A stretch of 24,341 nucleotides of DNA from JAERML01 sp035687895 (GCA_035687895.1 DASRUE010000138.1:1-24341); one strand, 5' to 3'; numbered from the stretch's first letter, positions 7,250 through 15,509 are shown. Notes: generated by a model not told the origin, from the sequence alone. Made by a program: numbers and translations.

Positions 7250-8368
7250 CTAGTACACCTCCGCATGATGTTTGACGTCGTTGCGGACCAACTTCTCCAA
7301 TGCCTGCACTACTTCTTCCGGCGAAGGAATAATCCCACCCATCCGTCCATAGAACTCCACCGGTACTTTCCCCTCCACCGCGAGGCGGACATCTTCCACC
7401 ATCTGACCTGCATTCATTTCCACGACAAGCATGCCGTGGATCTGCTCCGTTGCCAGATCGCGGAGCGCCGCTTGCGGAAACGGATATAACGTCTGTGGCC
7501 TGAGAAGGCCTACACGAATACCCTCTGCGCGCGCCAATTCCACGGCTCGGTGAGCGATGCGCGCAACCAGTCCGTACGCAACAATAAGAAACTCCGCATC
7601 GTCTGTGTACACACGTTCGTACCGGACTTCATTCTCGCATATCTTCCTGTACTTATCCTGCAAGTGAATGTTGATTTGTTCCATCTTTTCAGGCTGGATG
7701 TGGAGCGAGGTAATGATGTTGCGCTCACGGGACTTTGGCTTGCCTACCGTTGCCCAGGGCTTCGGAAGCATGTGCTCTGCCGGGTTGTACTCGCGGAACT
7801 CCACCTTCTCCATCATCTGTCCGAGGGCTCCGTCCGCAAGTATCAGTACCGGGTTTCGGTACTTGTCCGCAAGATCGAATCCGTCAAAGACAAAATCCGC
7901 CATCTCCTGGACGCTCGCCGGCGCGAGAACAATCAGACGATAGTCGCCATGGCCCCCACCTTTGGTGGACTGGAAGTAATCCCCCTGCGATGGCTGGATG
8001 GTTCCCAGCCCGGGTCCGCCGCGGTTCACGTTCACCACAAGACAGGGAAGCTCAGCACATGCGATATACGAAAGCCCCTCCTGCATCAGGCTGACGCCGG
8101 GACTTGAGGAGGAGGTCATAACCCGCGCACCGGCGCCCGCAGCGCCATACACCATATTGATGGATGCCACCTCACTCTCTGCCTGCAATACGATCATCCC
8201 CCGTTGGCGCCCTTCATCGGCAAGGTATTCCAGGATTTCCGATTGCGGTGTGATGGGATAGCCGAAGTACCCCTGACAGCCGGAGCGGATCACCGCTTCA
8301 GCAAGGGCTTCGTTCCCCTTCATGAGTCGAATGTCGCTCACTGATGTTGTCCTTTCCTTGATGAGCAT
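7250..8368 (-). CDS. vorB: 2-oxoacid:ferredoxin oxidoreductase, alpha subunit (3-methyl-2-oxobutanoate type, VorB)
   Basis: A 372-residue alpha chain. It has the characteristic MKGNEALAEAVIRSGC, GYFGYPITPQSEILEYL and QAESEVASINMVYGAAGAGA, then TSSSSPGVSLMQEGLSY, and a C-terminal pyrimidine-binding-type domain ending near GGIIPSPEEV. MKGNEA followed by GYPITPQSE is the pattern of proteins annotated VorB. The start at 8368 adds 15 residues before MKGNEA; neither start has a strong ribosome-binding site. Two very small membrane-protein genes separate it from the ferredoxin-like delta subunit, which is unusual because delta normally abuts alpha. It is separated by 1 nt from the beta gene. Confidence 0.92.
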   Translation of the reverse strand: MLIKERTTSVSDIRLMKGNEALAEAVIRSGCQGYFGYPITPQSEILEYLADEGRQRGMIVLQAESEVASINMVYGAAGAGARVMTSSSSPGVSLMQEGLSYIACAELPCLVVNVNRGGPGLGTIQPSQGDYFQSTKGGGHGDYRLIVLAPASVQEMADFVFDGFDLADKYRNPVLILADGALGQMMEKVEFREYNPAEHMLPKPWATVGKPKSRERNIITSLHIQPEKMEQINIHLQDKYRKICENEVRYERVYTDDAEFLIVAYGLVARIAHRAVELARAEGIRVGLLRPQTLYPFPQAALRDLATEQIHGMLVVEMNAGQMVEDVRLAVEGKVPVEFYGRMGGIIPSPEEVVQALEKLVRNDVKHHAEVY

Positions 8369-8377
8369 TGCCGATTT

Positions 8378-8569
8378 CTACTTTGTGACCGTGCGGTGCG
8401 CATGGTAACGATGTACTTTGTGTTTCCGGGGAGCCCACGGTGCCCCTCGACGCCGCTCGATGTTCTCTTCACCCTCCGTCACACCCTGAAAGACCCAAGC
8501 GATTGCCACGACTAGTCCGATAAACAGTACCATCATGATGGCAATATGTATCAGCCCCGAGAATTCCAT
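8378..8569 (-). CDS. Small single-pass membrane protein embedded in the VOR operon
   Basis: A 63-residue protein with one hydrophobic helix (about residues 7-29, IHIAIMMVLFIGLVVAIAW), then an acidic turn (GVTEGEENIE) and a strongly basic, His-rich tail (RRRGAPWAPRKHKVHRYH). The positive-inside rule places the tail in the cytoplasm. A strong GAGGAGGAATC precedes the ATG, so it is very likely translated. It sits 18 nt after another tiny membrane-protein gene and 9 nt before the oxidoreductase alpha subunit. I do not recognise a family. A role as a membrane tether for the cytosolic oxidoreductase or its ferredoxin is inference. A cbb3 oxidase CcoQ-like subunit was considered, but no oxidase genes are nearby. 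Confidence 0.72.
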   Translation of the reverse strand: MEFSGLIHIAIMMVLFIGLVVAIAWVFQGVTEGEENIERRRGAPWAPRKHKVHRYHAHRTVTK

Positions 8570-8587
8570 GATTCCTCCTCACGCGTG

Positions 8588-8716
8588 TCACGCGTGTATC
8601 GATCGATGAGTATCATTCAGAAGTCCCCGGCCATGCCGGAGCGCCCACACGACGTATCCAAAAACAACTACCAACCCAGTTGCAAAGAATATGAGAAACC
8701 ACTGAGCGAATCCCAT
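8588..8716 (-). CDS. Tiny 42-residue membrane protein in the VOR operon
   Basis: A short gene found by reading the minus strand: ATG at 8716-8714, stop TGA at 8590-8588. The product is MGFAQWFLIFFATGLVVVFG, then YVVWALRHGRGLLNDTHRSI and HA: one helix (about residues 5-27) followed by a short basic tail. AGGAGGTCGC directly precedes the ATG, a near-ideal ribosome-binding site. It lies 16 nt after the ferredoxin-like delta subunit and 18 nt before a second single-pass protein, all collinear. The good start signal and operon spacing argue that it is real despite its size. No family is recognised. Confidence 0.62.
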   Translation of the reverse strand: MGFAQWFLIFFATGLVVVFGYVVWALRHGRGLLNDTHRSIHA

Positions 8717-8732
8717 GCGACCTCCTGCCGGG

Positions 8733-9035
8733 TTACGACACCCTGTTACCGCCATCGTTGATAGTGACAGTGATGTTCTCTGTCACGTTACTGATAGTTG
8801 CCACCTGCACTTTTTGCTTCTTCTTGCCTTCCCGATACACGGTGATCACGGCATCAGGACACACCAGTGCGCAGTTGGTGCAACCAGTGCAATTGTCCTC
8901 GATCAAGACCGCATAGTGATATCCCTGGGCGTTGATCTTAGGAGAGAGTTGCAGACTCTCCTGCGGACACGCTTCAATGCACAACTCACATCCTTTACAG
9001 GTTTCAATACTGAATTCGACGGTACCTCGTGCCAT
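8733..9035 (-). CDS. 2[4Fe-4S] ferredoxin-like delta subunit of the 2-oxoacid oxidoreductase
   Basis: A 100-residue protein with two classic [4Fe-4S] motifs: CKGCELCIEACP (C13, C16, C19, C23) and CTGCTNCALVCP (C49, C52, C55, C59). This is the delta chain that passes electrons from the TPP/cluster core to free ferredoxin. The C-terminus extends about 35 residues beyond the second cluster (ISNVTENITVTINDGG), longer than usual. AAGGAGAC precedes the ATG, and the CoA-transferase stop is 12 nt upstream. Its position with the alpha, beta and gamma genes supports delta rather than a free ferredoxin. Confidence 0.9.
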   Translation of the reverse strand: MARGTVEFSIETCKGCELCIEACPQESLQLSPKINAQGYHYAVLIEDNCTGCTNCALVCPDAVITVYREGKKKQKVQVATISNVTENITVTINDGGNRVS

Positions 9036-9047
9036 CGTTTCGTCTCC

Positions 9048-10382
9048 TTACAGATAGTGAAGCTCTTTTGCGAACTCTTCCAGCTCGGTCCTGAACTGGG
9101 GGTGGGCAATGTTGATCAACAGCTCGGTCCGTTCCCTCACTGTCTTGCCGTGCAGGTTTACCACGCCGTATTCCGTGGCAACGTAGTGAACGTCGCCGCG
9201 TGTGGTGGTGACGCCGGCTCCCTCGCGCAGGTGTGTGGCAACGCGCGAGATGCTCCCATCCTTGGCTGTCGAAGGCAGCGCGATGATTGGCTTTCCCCCG
9301 TCCGACCGCGCCGCACCACGGATGAAATCCAGCTGTCCTCCAAATCCGCTGTAGAAGCGGTGCCCCATCGAATCCGCGCAGACCTGCCCCGTAAGGTCGA
9401 TTTCGATGGCGGAATTGATGGCCACCATCTTCCTGTTGCGAGCGATCGTGAAAGGATCATTGGTAAACTGCGTGGGGCGGAATTCCATCAACGGGTTGTT
9501 ATCGACAAAATTGAATAGTGTGTGCGAGCCGAGGACAAACGAGGTGACGATTTTCCCGGGCAAGAGAGTTTTCTGCTGGTTCGTAATCACTCCTGCCTCT
9601 ACCAGCGGGATGATCCCATCGGACACCATCTCCGAGTGAATACCCAGATGTTTCCGGTCGCCCAGGAACTTCACCACTGCATCAGGGATTCTGCCGATGC
9701 CCAACTGCAGCGTGGAGCCATCTTCCACGAGGCTCGCCACGTGCGCGCCGATCTGCCGATAGATCTCCAGTTCGTCGGCCGTTTCATCCCCCTCTAATTG
9801 CGGCAATTCGCGGAGGGGCGTGTTGACTTCGACGCAGTAGTCGATCTTGTTGAGATGAATAAAGCTGTCACCCAGCGATCGGGGCATATTGGGGTTGATC
9901 TGTGCGATGACGATCTTTGCCACTTCGGTGGCGGCCTTGGTACAGTCGACGCCCACCCCGAAGCTGCAATACCCGTGCTCATCAGGCGGTGACACCTGAA
10001 TGAGCGCGACGTCAATGGGATAATGCTTCCCGTACAGCAGCGAGGGAATTTCAGAAAGGAAGATGGGCGTGAAGTCCGCCCTTCCGTCACCAACAGCCTG
10101 CCGGACATTCTTGCCAATGAAAAAAGCATTGTGCCGGAAGTGGCCTTTCATTTCAGGACGAACGTATTCAGCCTCTCCTACCCCGAGGAGATGGCACACC
10201 TCAACATCATACAGTTCTTCATATCGTGCGACCATCGCATCCACCAATATCTGGGGAACGGCACACCCGGGGTGGATATACACCCTATCACCGGACCGGA
10301 TGACCGACACAGCTTCTGCCGCGCCGACAAACTTGCGCTCATACTTAGTCTTGACCACGTCTGAAATTGTACTGTAATGCAA
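9048..10382 (-). CDS. Acetyl-CoA hydrolase / 4-hydroxybutyrate-type CoA-transferase
   Basis: A 444-residue family I CoA-transferase of the acetyl-CoA hydrolase/transferase type. It exchanges CoA between short-chain acyl-CoAs and acetate, or hydrolyses acyl-CoA, in the cytoplasm. Key features are IHPGCAVPQIL, QVSPPDEHGYCSFGVGVD, the LQLGIGRIPDAVVKFL helix, and the catalytic glutamate E251 in LGIHSEMVSDG. The C-terminal part carries GFGGQLDFIRGAARS and VATEYGVVNLHGKTVRER. The start is TTG at 10382 with AAGGA 7 nt upstream, an unusual start that fits the family's length. Between a methionine gamma-lyase-like gene and a 2-oxoacid oxidoreductase, it could convert the acyl-CoA (for example propionyl-CoA) to the free acid, which is inference. 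Confidence 0.9.
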   Translation of the reverse strand: MHYSTISDVVKTKYERKFVGAAEAVSVIRSGDRVYIHPGCAVPQILVDAMVARYEELYDVEVCHLLGVGEAEYVRPEMKGHFRHNAFFIGKNVRQAVGDGRADFTPIFLSEIPSLLYGKHYPIDVALIQVSPPDEHGYCSFGVGVDCTKAATEVAKIVIAQINPNMPRSLGDSFIHLNKIDYCVEVNTPLRELPQLEGDETADELEIYRQIGAHVASLVEDGSTLQLGIGRIPDAVVKFLGDRKHLGIHSEMVSDGIIPLVEAGVITNQQKTLLPGKIVTSFVLGSHTLFNFVDNNPLMEFRPTQFTNDPFTIARNRKMVAINSAIEIDLTGQVCADSMGHRFYSGFGGQLDFIRGAARSDGGKPIIALPSTAKDGSISRVATHLREGAGVTTTRGDVHYVATEYGVVNLHGKTVRERTELLINIAHPQFRTELEEFAKELHYL

Positions 10383-10400
10383 TTGTGTTCCTTCGTCAGA

Positions 10401-11732
10401 TTATGACCGTGTGCGATCCATCGACCGGCGGAGATCTGTGATGATATCCTCCGGCTTTTCCAGACCAATCGCGAGCCGAATGCCGCCAGGGTCGAGCCCC
10501 TTGGCGACCTGCTCGTCCGGCGGGATGGCAGAATGCGTCATCGATCCCGGATGCTCGATCAATGTCCGGATGTTCCCGAGGCTCACTGCAAGAGTGATGC
10601 AATATGCGTTCGTAGCGATGTCATTGATGAACCGCTCTGCACGCGCAAGCGCATCGTGCGCTGTCGATCCCTTCATGGTAAAATAGATCATTGCACCGGG
10701 AGCAAAGTTGCCATCATAGTCCACCATTTGGCGCCGGGCCAGTTCCGCCTGGTTGAACGTGGGGAGGCCGGGATAGTGAACGCATTCGATCTCAGGTCTC
10801 CTCGTAAGAAACTCTGCCACCTTCATCGCAGTCTCCTGCATTTGCCGCATCCGGACACCGAGCGAAGGAAGCCCCTGCACCAGCACAGGCCACGCGCTCT
10901 TTGCGGAGAGAACGCCGCCGAAGTCCTTCCGGTACAACATCAACATGTCATAACTCCACTTCGGGCCGATCACAACGCCTCCGATGTCAGTACCGAACCC
11001 ACCGATTGCTTTCGTCAGTGAATGAACGACAAAGTCAATTCCAAGTGTGATGGGCCGCTGGCAGAACGGGGTCGCAAACGTACTGTCAACGACGGTGTAG
11101 AGCTTTTCTTCAGGGGACCGGCGGACGTTCACCTCGGCAGCAATCTGTGCGATCGCTTTGAGGTCAACAAGTCTCAACGTGGGATTGACCGGTGACTCCA
11201 TGTACAGAACCCGCGTGTGTTTCGTGATCTTCCTCTTCACTTCCGTCGGGTTGCTGAAGTCTGCAAATTGAACGCCGATTTTCAGCCGGGGGTACCAGTT
11301 GGTCAACAAGGAATAGGTACATCCGTAGAGCGTCCGGTGCGCGAGCACCTCACTTCCTGAACCGGTCAACGCCCCCAGGACAGCCGAGATGGCTGCCATG
11401 CCGCTGGCAAACGAGACGGCAATCTCTCCATGTTCGGCGTAGGCCAGGTTCTCTTCCAGCATGTCCTTGTTTGGCTCGCCCAGCCGGTCATAGATGTAAA
11501 TCGGCGCCTTACTCTTGACGGTCACTCCGTCACTCGAGTGTGCGAACTCGGTGAACCCCTGAGCGCCCCGCTGGGCGCTGTCGAGACGGAACGTGGCGGA
11601 AGCGGAGATCGGAGGAAGGAGGTGGTGACTGTAGTCCCACCGCGGATCCTGTGACTGGCCATAGATAAGATGTGTCTCCGTTGAGTAGGTTGCATCCTCA
11701 ATAACCTGGTGATTGTTTTCGTGCTCGCTCAT
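10401..11732 (-). CDS. Cys/Met-metabolism PLP enzyme, probably methionine gamma-lyase
   Basis: A 443-residue PLP enzyme of the cystathionine/methionine gamma-lyase family; methionine gamma-lyase yields methanethiol, ammonia and 2-oxobutyrate. K241 in VVHSLTKAIGGFGTD is the PLP lysine, D216 in VVDSTFATP binds the pyridine nitrogen, and FASGMAA (109-114) binds phosphate. YDRLGEPN (Y81, R83) comes from the neighbouring subunit. C138 in TLYGCTY matches the Cys116 that marks methionine gamma-lyases; cystathionine enzymes usually lack it. It is about 40 residues longer than typical. The start is placed at ATG 11732 with AAAGG upstream; an in-frame TTG at 11756 overlaps the nitroreductase stop. O-acetylhomoserine sulfhydrylase remains possible. 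The downstream VOR oxidoreductase would take 2-oxobutyrate onward. Confidence 0.82.
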   Translation of the reverse strand: MSEHENNHQVIEDATYSTETHLIYGQSQDPRWDYSHHLLPPISASATFRLDSAQRGAQGFTEFAHSSDGVTVKSKAPIYIYDRLGEPNKDMLEENLAYAEHGEIAVSFASGMAAISAVLGALTGSGSEVLAHRTLYGCTYSLLTNWYPRLKIGVQFADFSNPTEVKRKITKHTRVLYMESPVNPTLRLVDLKAIAQIAAEVNVRRSPEEKLYTVVDSTFATPFCQRPITLGIDFVVHSLTKAIGGFGTDIGGVVIGPKWSYDMLMLYRKDFGGVLSAKSAWPVLVQGLPSLGVRMRQMQETAMKVAEFLTRRPEIECVHYPGLPTFNQAELARRQMVDYDGNFAPGAMIYFTMKGSTAHDALARAERFINDIATNAYCITLAVSLGNIRTLIEHPGSMTHSAIPPDEQVAKGLDPGGIRLAIGLEKPEDIITDLRRSMDRTRS

Positions 11733-11752
11733 GGTGATGCCTTTATCGATGG

Positions 11753-12883
11753 TCAATGAATGTCGATGTCACTTGTCGCGATCAGCACCTCCTCCAGCGG
11801 ACGTCGTGGCGTTGGGGGTACTTCTTTCAGACAGTATCCTATCCGTACTATCAATTGGGGCCACGAAGGAATATCAAGGAGGCCGCGCAACTCTGCCCGG
11901 AGTGCCGGCACCTCAATCGGCATATTGAAAAAACTGAAGTTCAGACCTTCACGTGTCACCGTGAGAAGCAAGCGTTCCAGCATCTCGCCGACTTCCAACC
12001 ATTGAGGTACGGTGTCTTCGCCATGGAGAATGACCAGCAGGGGTGCTTCCCGGCAAAGCGCCTGATCCCGGTTTCCTGTTATTCTACCCATATCGAACAT
12101 CCGTGTCGCCAGAGGCCCGATCGCAGATGCAACGTTTCCGAGCCCGATCGATGCGCCGGGAATACCGTCCCCCTTCTTCGTAAAGTTCGGCCTCACCCAT
12201 TCTGCCAGTTCCTTCCGGAACTGCACATCCCCCTGCTGAACGCGATGGGCTTCCGCCACAAGATCCGCCACGTGTTGATTCAGCAACGGATCGGTCGACA
12301 ACCACGCAGACACAGAACTTCCGCCAACTGCCGAGCGAAGTGCGGAGACGACCCGATCGGGAATCCGCGCATACAGAAACGGGTTCCTGTTCGTGCGCCG
12401 TTTGAGAATGGCCGGGAAGAGCGATTCCTTCGCCGGAACCACAGAATCGGTTTTCTGACGGGAGAGGAGCACACGCGCCACCGGCAACTCGCTGTCGTTG
12501 CTGTGATTGTAGTCCACACGGCACACAAATCCGAAGTGCAGCGCCGCAACCCGGAGATTCATCACTGCAGCACCGATGCTCATTTGCAGTTCCCTGTTGT
12601 CCGGATCGGCAACGGGAAGGCGGCGCGTATAGTCGGCGAACACAGCAATGCCCTCCTGGGTCACCGCGAATTTCCAGGGCTGTGTGTTATGCCCCGATGG
12701 CGCAAGGACAGCGTAGCGGACGAGAAAAGTCAATTGCTCTACACGTGATCCCATATTCGGGAAATCCTCCTCGAAGAGCTCATAAGGAGTGCGGAACGGG
12801 TCGAAAGTCGGCATGTCCATTTCCATTTGCATTGCGGGGTTTGCCTCGATGTCCAATTCCATGTTGTAGAGTGACGTTTTCAT
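11753..12883 (-). CDS. Acg-type nitroreductase-family flavoprotein
   Basis: A 376-residue protein of the Acg/dormancy-type branch of nitroreductases, with two fused nitroreductase-like halves that bind FMN. The first half shows VRYAVLAPSGHNTQPWKF (around residues 55-72) and RELQMSIGAAVMNLRVAA. The second half has KRRTNRNPF, LLVILHGEDTVPQWLEVGEM and a closing LIVRIGYC segment. The substrate is unknown for most members. The start is set at 12883 (MKTSLYN) with GGAG 6 nt upstream; the frame stays open to 13084 only because it runs antiparallel through the ferredoxin gene. It is 13 nt from the ferredoxin gene, which may be its electron donor. Confidence 0.85.
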   Translation of the reverse strand: MKTSLYNMELDIEANPAMQMEMDMPTFDPFRTPYELFEEDFPNMGSRVEQLTFLVRYAVLAPSGHNTQPWKFAVTQEGIAVFADYTRRLPVADPDNRELQMSIGAAVMNLRVAALHFGFVCRVDYNHSNDSELPVARVLLSRQKTDSVVPAKESLFPAILKRRTNRNPFLYARIPDRVVSALRSAVGGSSVSAWLSTDPLLNQHVADLVAEAHRVQQGDVQFRKELAEWVRPNFTKKGDGIPGASIGLGNVASAIGPLATRMFDMGRITGNRDQALCREAPLLVILHGEDTVPQWLEVGEMLERLLLTVTREGLNFSFFNMPIEVPALRAELRGLLDIPSWPQLIVRIGYCLKEVPPTPRRPLEEVLIATSDIDIH

Positions 12884-12896
12884 TTGATCTCCACTG

Positions 12897-13136
12897 CTAC
12901 AGCTTTTCATCCATTTTGATGGCATCCACCGGGCAGTCCTCCATGGCCTCCCGCACCATCTCCTCTTCGTCCTTCGTGCGCGGCTGGATGGCCACGTAGT
13001 ACGTGTTGGTAGGCTTGTCGAAATCAAAATTGTCTGGCGCAACAGCACCACAGTAGGCGCACCCATCACACTCGTCGCCCACAAAGAACTTCCCTGACAC
13101 GTTCTTTGGGAGCTTTGTCTCTTCCAGTGATTCCAT
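12897..13136 (-). CDS. Single-cluster [4Fe-4S] ferredoxin
   Basis: A 79-residue acidic ferredoxin with one cluster: CDGCAYCGAVAPDNF (C23, C26, C29) and a distant fourth ligand C68 in MEDCPVDAIK. The Ala in place of the usual Cys-Pro after the third ligand and the 38-residue spacer are typical of monocluster ferredoxins. AAGGAG overlaps the ccmF stop, and the two genes are 2 nt apart. It probably serves the adjacent nitroreductase-family protein, but could also accept electrons from the 2-oxoacid oxidoreductase or feed the NADP-linked hydrogenase. Confidence 0.9.
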   Translation of the reverse strand: MESLEETKLPKNVSGKFFVGDECDGCAYCGAVAPDNFDFDKPTNTYYVAIQPRTKDEEEMVREAMEDCPVDAIKMDEKL

Positions 13137-13138
13137 CG

Positions 13139-15370
13139 CTACTCCTTCGCGCGTTTGAGGATTGAGAGAACGAATCCGAACATCATCACCAGCGTCCCAC
13201 CCCAGAGAAGGTTGATGTATGGTTTGATGCTTGCTTCCACCACTAACGCCTCAGGGGCATGCATGTGCCCATCTTCACGAGTCACACCAACAGTAACCGC
13301 AGAGGCTTCCGAACCCATTCCAACATTCATCGACACAAGCTGAATCTGTGCGTTCATCAACTTGGACTGGGTGGCTTTGTACGTCGGCGCCCCATCCATG
13401 GAATAGACCGCGACAGGCGTGACCATCTCTGTCGCGGAACCGTTCGTCAACTGCAGGACGGAGCCGACGGACATTCCACTACTCCCCTGGGCCATCGCGT
13501 CCTTGTCATGTTGTCCCATGTCGAACTTGACAAACGTGGCCTTGACCGTCCCTATCGACACAGTCTCTCCCTTCTGGATTGTATACGTTTCTGCCGTTTC
13601 CCCATGGCCATTGTCCGCTTGTTGAAGTGACACCGGGGACAGGTAGAAATCCCAGGTCGCGAATGATTTAATGTCCGGGTTTCGCATGAGACCCTGGTCC
13701 CCCGTCTCGAACATGACAGGTGCGAGGTCGAATCTCTCGCCGTCCTTTTCAACGACCACGTGAAAGGCAAACTTTCCGTTGCTGATGGGCGAATAGCCGG
13801 TGTATGTCAATGTCTGGCCAAACGCCTCCTGCGGGGTGTTGATTTCCAGCGACAGGTGTTTCGTCTCGCCGTACTTTCCTGTGCTAATCACTCCGAGGAA
13901 GAAGAGCGCCAGGCCAATATGCGCGAGCTTGCCACCCAGAAACCGGGGATCTCCGCGGACTATCTTCATACCGATTTCAAGATTCACCAGAAGCGCAAAG
14001 ATCGAGGTGAATGCAAGTACCAGGACTGCTGCATCCTGCACACCAAGAAACCACAGAGCGCCCGTAACCACTGCAGATGCTAGAAATGTCTTCCACGCAC
14101 GCCGGAGGACCTCTCTCGCTTCATCCACCCCCCACTGGAAATACAGACTCAGTCCAATCAACAATGCCATGGCAATGGCGATCGGGAGGTTTGTGCTGTC
14201 ATAAAAAGACGGCTCAACCGTTGTGGCTGAGAAGATCGGCAGGCTTGTCCCGAACAGAATTACGATCGCACTCAGGATTAACGCTATGGCACCGGCGCCG
14301 AGCGCGGTCTCCCTGCTCATCATGGGTGCCGCGGTCTGTGCCACTTTCAACTGATCCCACCGTGCACGCAGTAACCCAAATCCGACGAATGACAATGCAA
14401 CGAGAAAGGCCAACAAGAACCAGTATGCAGCGGCACCGGGGTCAGTGAATGAATGCACGGATGAATCGCCGAGGACCCCGCTTCGTGTAAGGAACGTGCT
14501 ATACACGACAAGAATGAACGACACGAGCGCGAGGAAATGGCTCGTCCGGATGAACTTCTGCGACCGTCGCTGAACAAGAATGGTATGGATGAGCGCCACC
14601 CCGGTGATCCACGGAACGAGGGAGGAATTCTCCACTGGATCCCACCCCCAGTAGCCCCCCCATCCCAGAACACCATACGCCCAGTACGCTCCCAGCATAA
14701 TCCCGAGACCGAGTACCAGAACACCACCCAAAACCCAAGCAAAAGCCTGCGTCGCAATGAGTGTGTAGTTTTTCTTCCACAAGCCGGCAACAGCAAAGCT
14801 GAACGGGACTGCCATGGCCGCAAAGCCGATGAACAGCACCGGCGGATGTATCACCATCCAGAAATTCTGCAGGAGCGGGTTCAGTCCGCTTCCATCAGCC
14901 GGTACCTGACCTGCGGGGATCTGAGCAATCTTATCCCACACCGAGATAAACGGTGTCTTGACAAATAGCAACATCAAGAGAAACGACTGCACGCCCATGT
15001 ACACGGCCATTACCGATGCCTCGTTCTTGTGCCGACGCGTGGAGCGCATCAACACAAAAGAAATTAGAGCCGCACACAGCGCCCAGAACAGGAAACTCCC
15101 TTCCTGTCCCGCATAAAAACTCGAAATCAAAAAATGGAGCGGGAGAGAGCGAGAGCTATAGCTGTAGACATAGCCGTTCGCAAATTCATGACGAAGTAGC
15201 AGGATGAGCAACAGGATTGAGGCAAGAAGCACTCCAACCCCGCTGAGTCTAACCCAGAGCCGGGCGGAGCCGAGCACAGAAGCTGACGAAACGGCGCGGT
15301 AGTACTGTACTGTGCCCAGCACTGAAGCAATGAGCGCAAGCAGCACAACCAGATTTCCAAGAACGGTCAT
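13139..15370 (-). CDS. ccmF: Cytochrome c maturation protein CcmF (heme lyase component)
   Basis: A 743-residue multi-spanning protein of the CcmF/CcsA heme-handling superfamily, which attaches heme to apocytochromes c on the outer face of the membrane. It shows RHEFANGYVYSYSSRSLP (61-77), FYAGQEGSFLFWAL (85-98), HPPVLFIGFAAMAVPF (175-190) and the WWD heme domain GWGGYWGWDPVENSS (236-250). TFLTRSGVLGDSSVHSF follows. After about 15 helices a soluble periplasmic domain (~500-715) and a last helix end the protein; it is somewhat longer than the ~650 residues of the proteobacterial form. The start has GGAGGT directly upstream. No other ccm genes are in the window. It heads the run of closely spaced genes down to the oxidoreductase. 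Confidence 0.95.
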   Translation of the reverse strand: MTVLGNLVVLLALIASVLGTVQYYRAVSSASVLGSARLWVRLSGVGVLLASILLLILLLRHEFANGYVYSYSSRSLPLHFLISSFYAGQEGSFLFWALCAALISFVLMRSTRRHKNEASVMAVYMGVQSFLLMLLFVKTPFISVWDKIAQIPAGQVPADGSGLNPLLQNFWMVIHPPVLFIGFAAMAVPFSFAVAGLWKKNYTLIATQAFAWVLGGVLVLGLGIMLGAYWAYGVLGWGGYWGWDPVENSSLVPWITGVALIHTILVQRRSQKFIRTSHFLALVSFILVVYSTFLTRSGVLGDSSVHSFTDPGAAAYWFLLAFLVALSFVGFGLLRARWDQLKVAQTAAPMMSRETALGAGAIALILSAIVILFGTSLPIFSATTVEPSFYDSTNLPIAIAMALLIGLSLYFQWGVDEAREVLRRAWKTFLASAVVTGALWFLGVQDAAVLVLAFTSIFALLVNLEIGMKIVRGDPRFLGGKLAHIGLALFFLGVISTGKYGETKHLSLEINTPQEAFGQTLTYTGYSPISNGKFAFHVVVEKDGERFDLAPVMFETGDQGLMRNPDIKSFATWDFYLSPVSLQQADNGHGETAETYTIQKGETVSIGTVKATFVKFDMGQHDKDAMAQGSSGMSVGSVLQLTNGSATEMVTPVAVYSMDGAPTYKATQSKLMNAQIQLVSMNVGMGSEASAVTVGVTREDGHMHAPEALVVEASIKPYINLLWGGTLVMMFGFVLSILKRAKE

Positions 15371-15403
15371 TCTACCTCCAAGTTGTTTTCCATCCCCTTG
15401 AAA

Positions 15404-15419
15404 GTCAACATACGTGCCA
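15404..15419 (-). promoter_or_regulatory. Candidate sigma-54-like promoter for ccmF operon
   Basis: On the minus strand the sequence reads TGGCACGTATGTTGAC. The -24 half (TGGCACG) is perfect and the spacing is right, but the -12 half reads TTGA instead of the strongly conserved TTGC. Transcription would begin near 15394, giving a ~24 nt leader before the ccmF ATG. TTGACT in the same place could instead act as a -35 box, though no good -10 was found. Confidence 0.3.
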
Positions 15420-15509
15420 GCACCGGAGGGGTAAGATCAACGAAACAAACGGCTAAACAGCGGTTTCTGCCCCGTTGAATTCTGCAACGCGGGCTTTCTT
15501 CCAATCTGT

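Noticed and set aside
11756..12748. Plus-strand open frame of 330 codons
   Set aside because: Antisense to the nitroreductase-family gene, which has clear motifs and a good start. The plus-strand product is low-complexity Arg/His/Pro-rich.
12884..13084. Upstream extension of the nitroreductase frame
   Set aside because: It overlaps the ferredoxin gene in another frame, and its sequence (Trp/Arg-rich) is unlike the family. The start at 12883 has a ribosome-binding site and gives a normal N-terminus.
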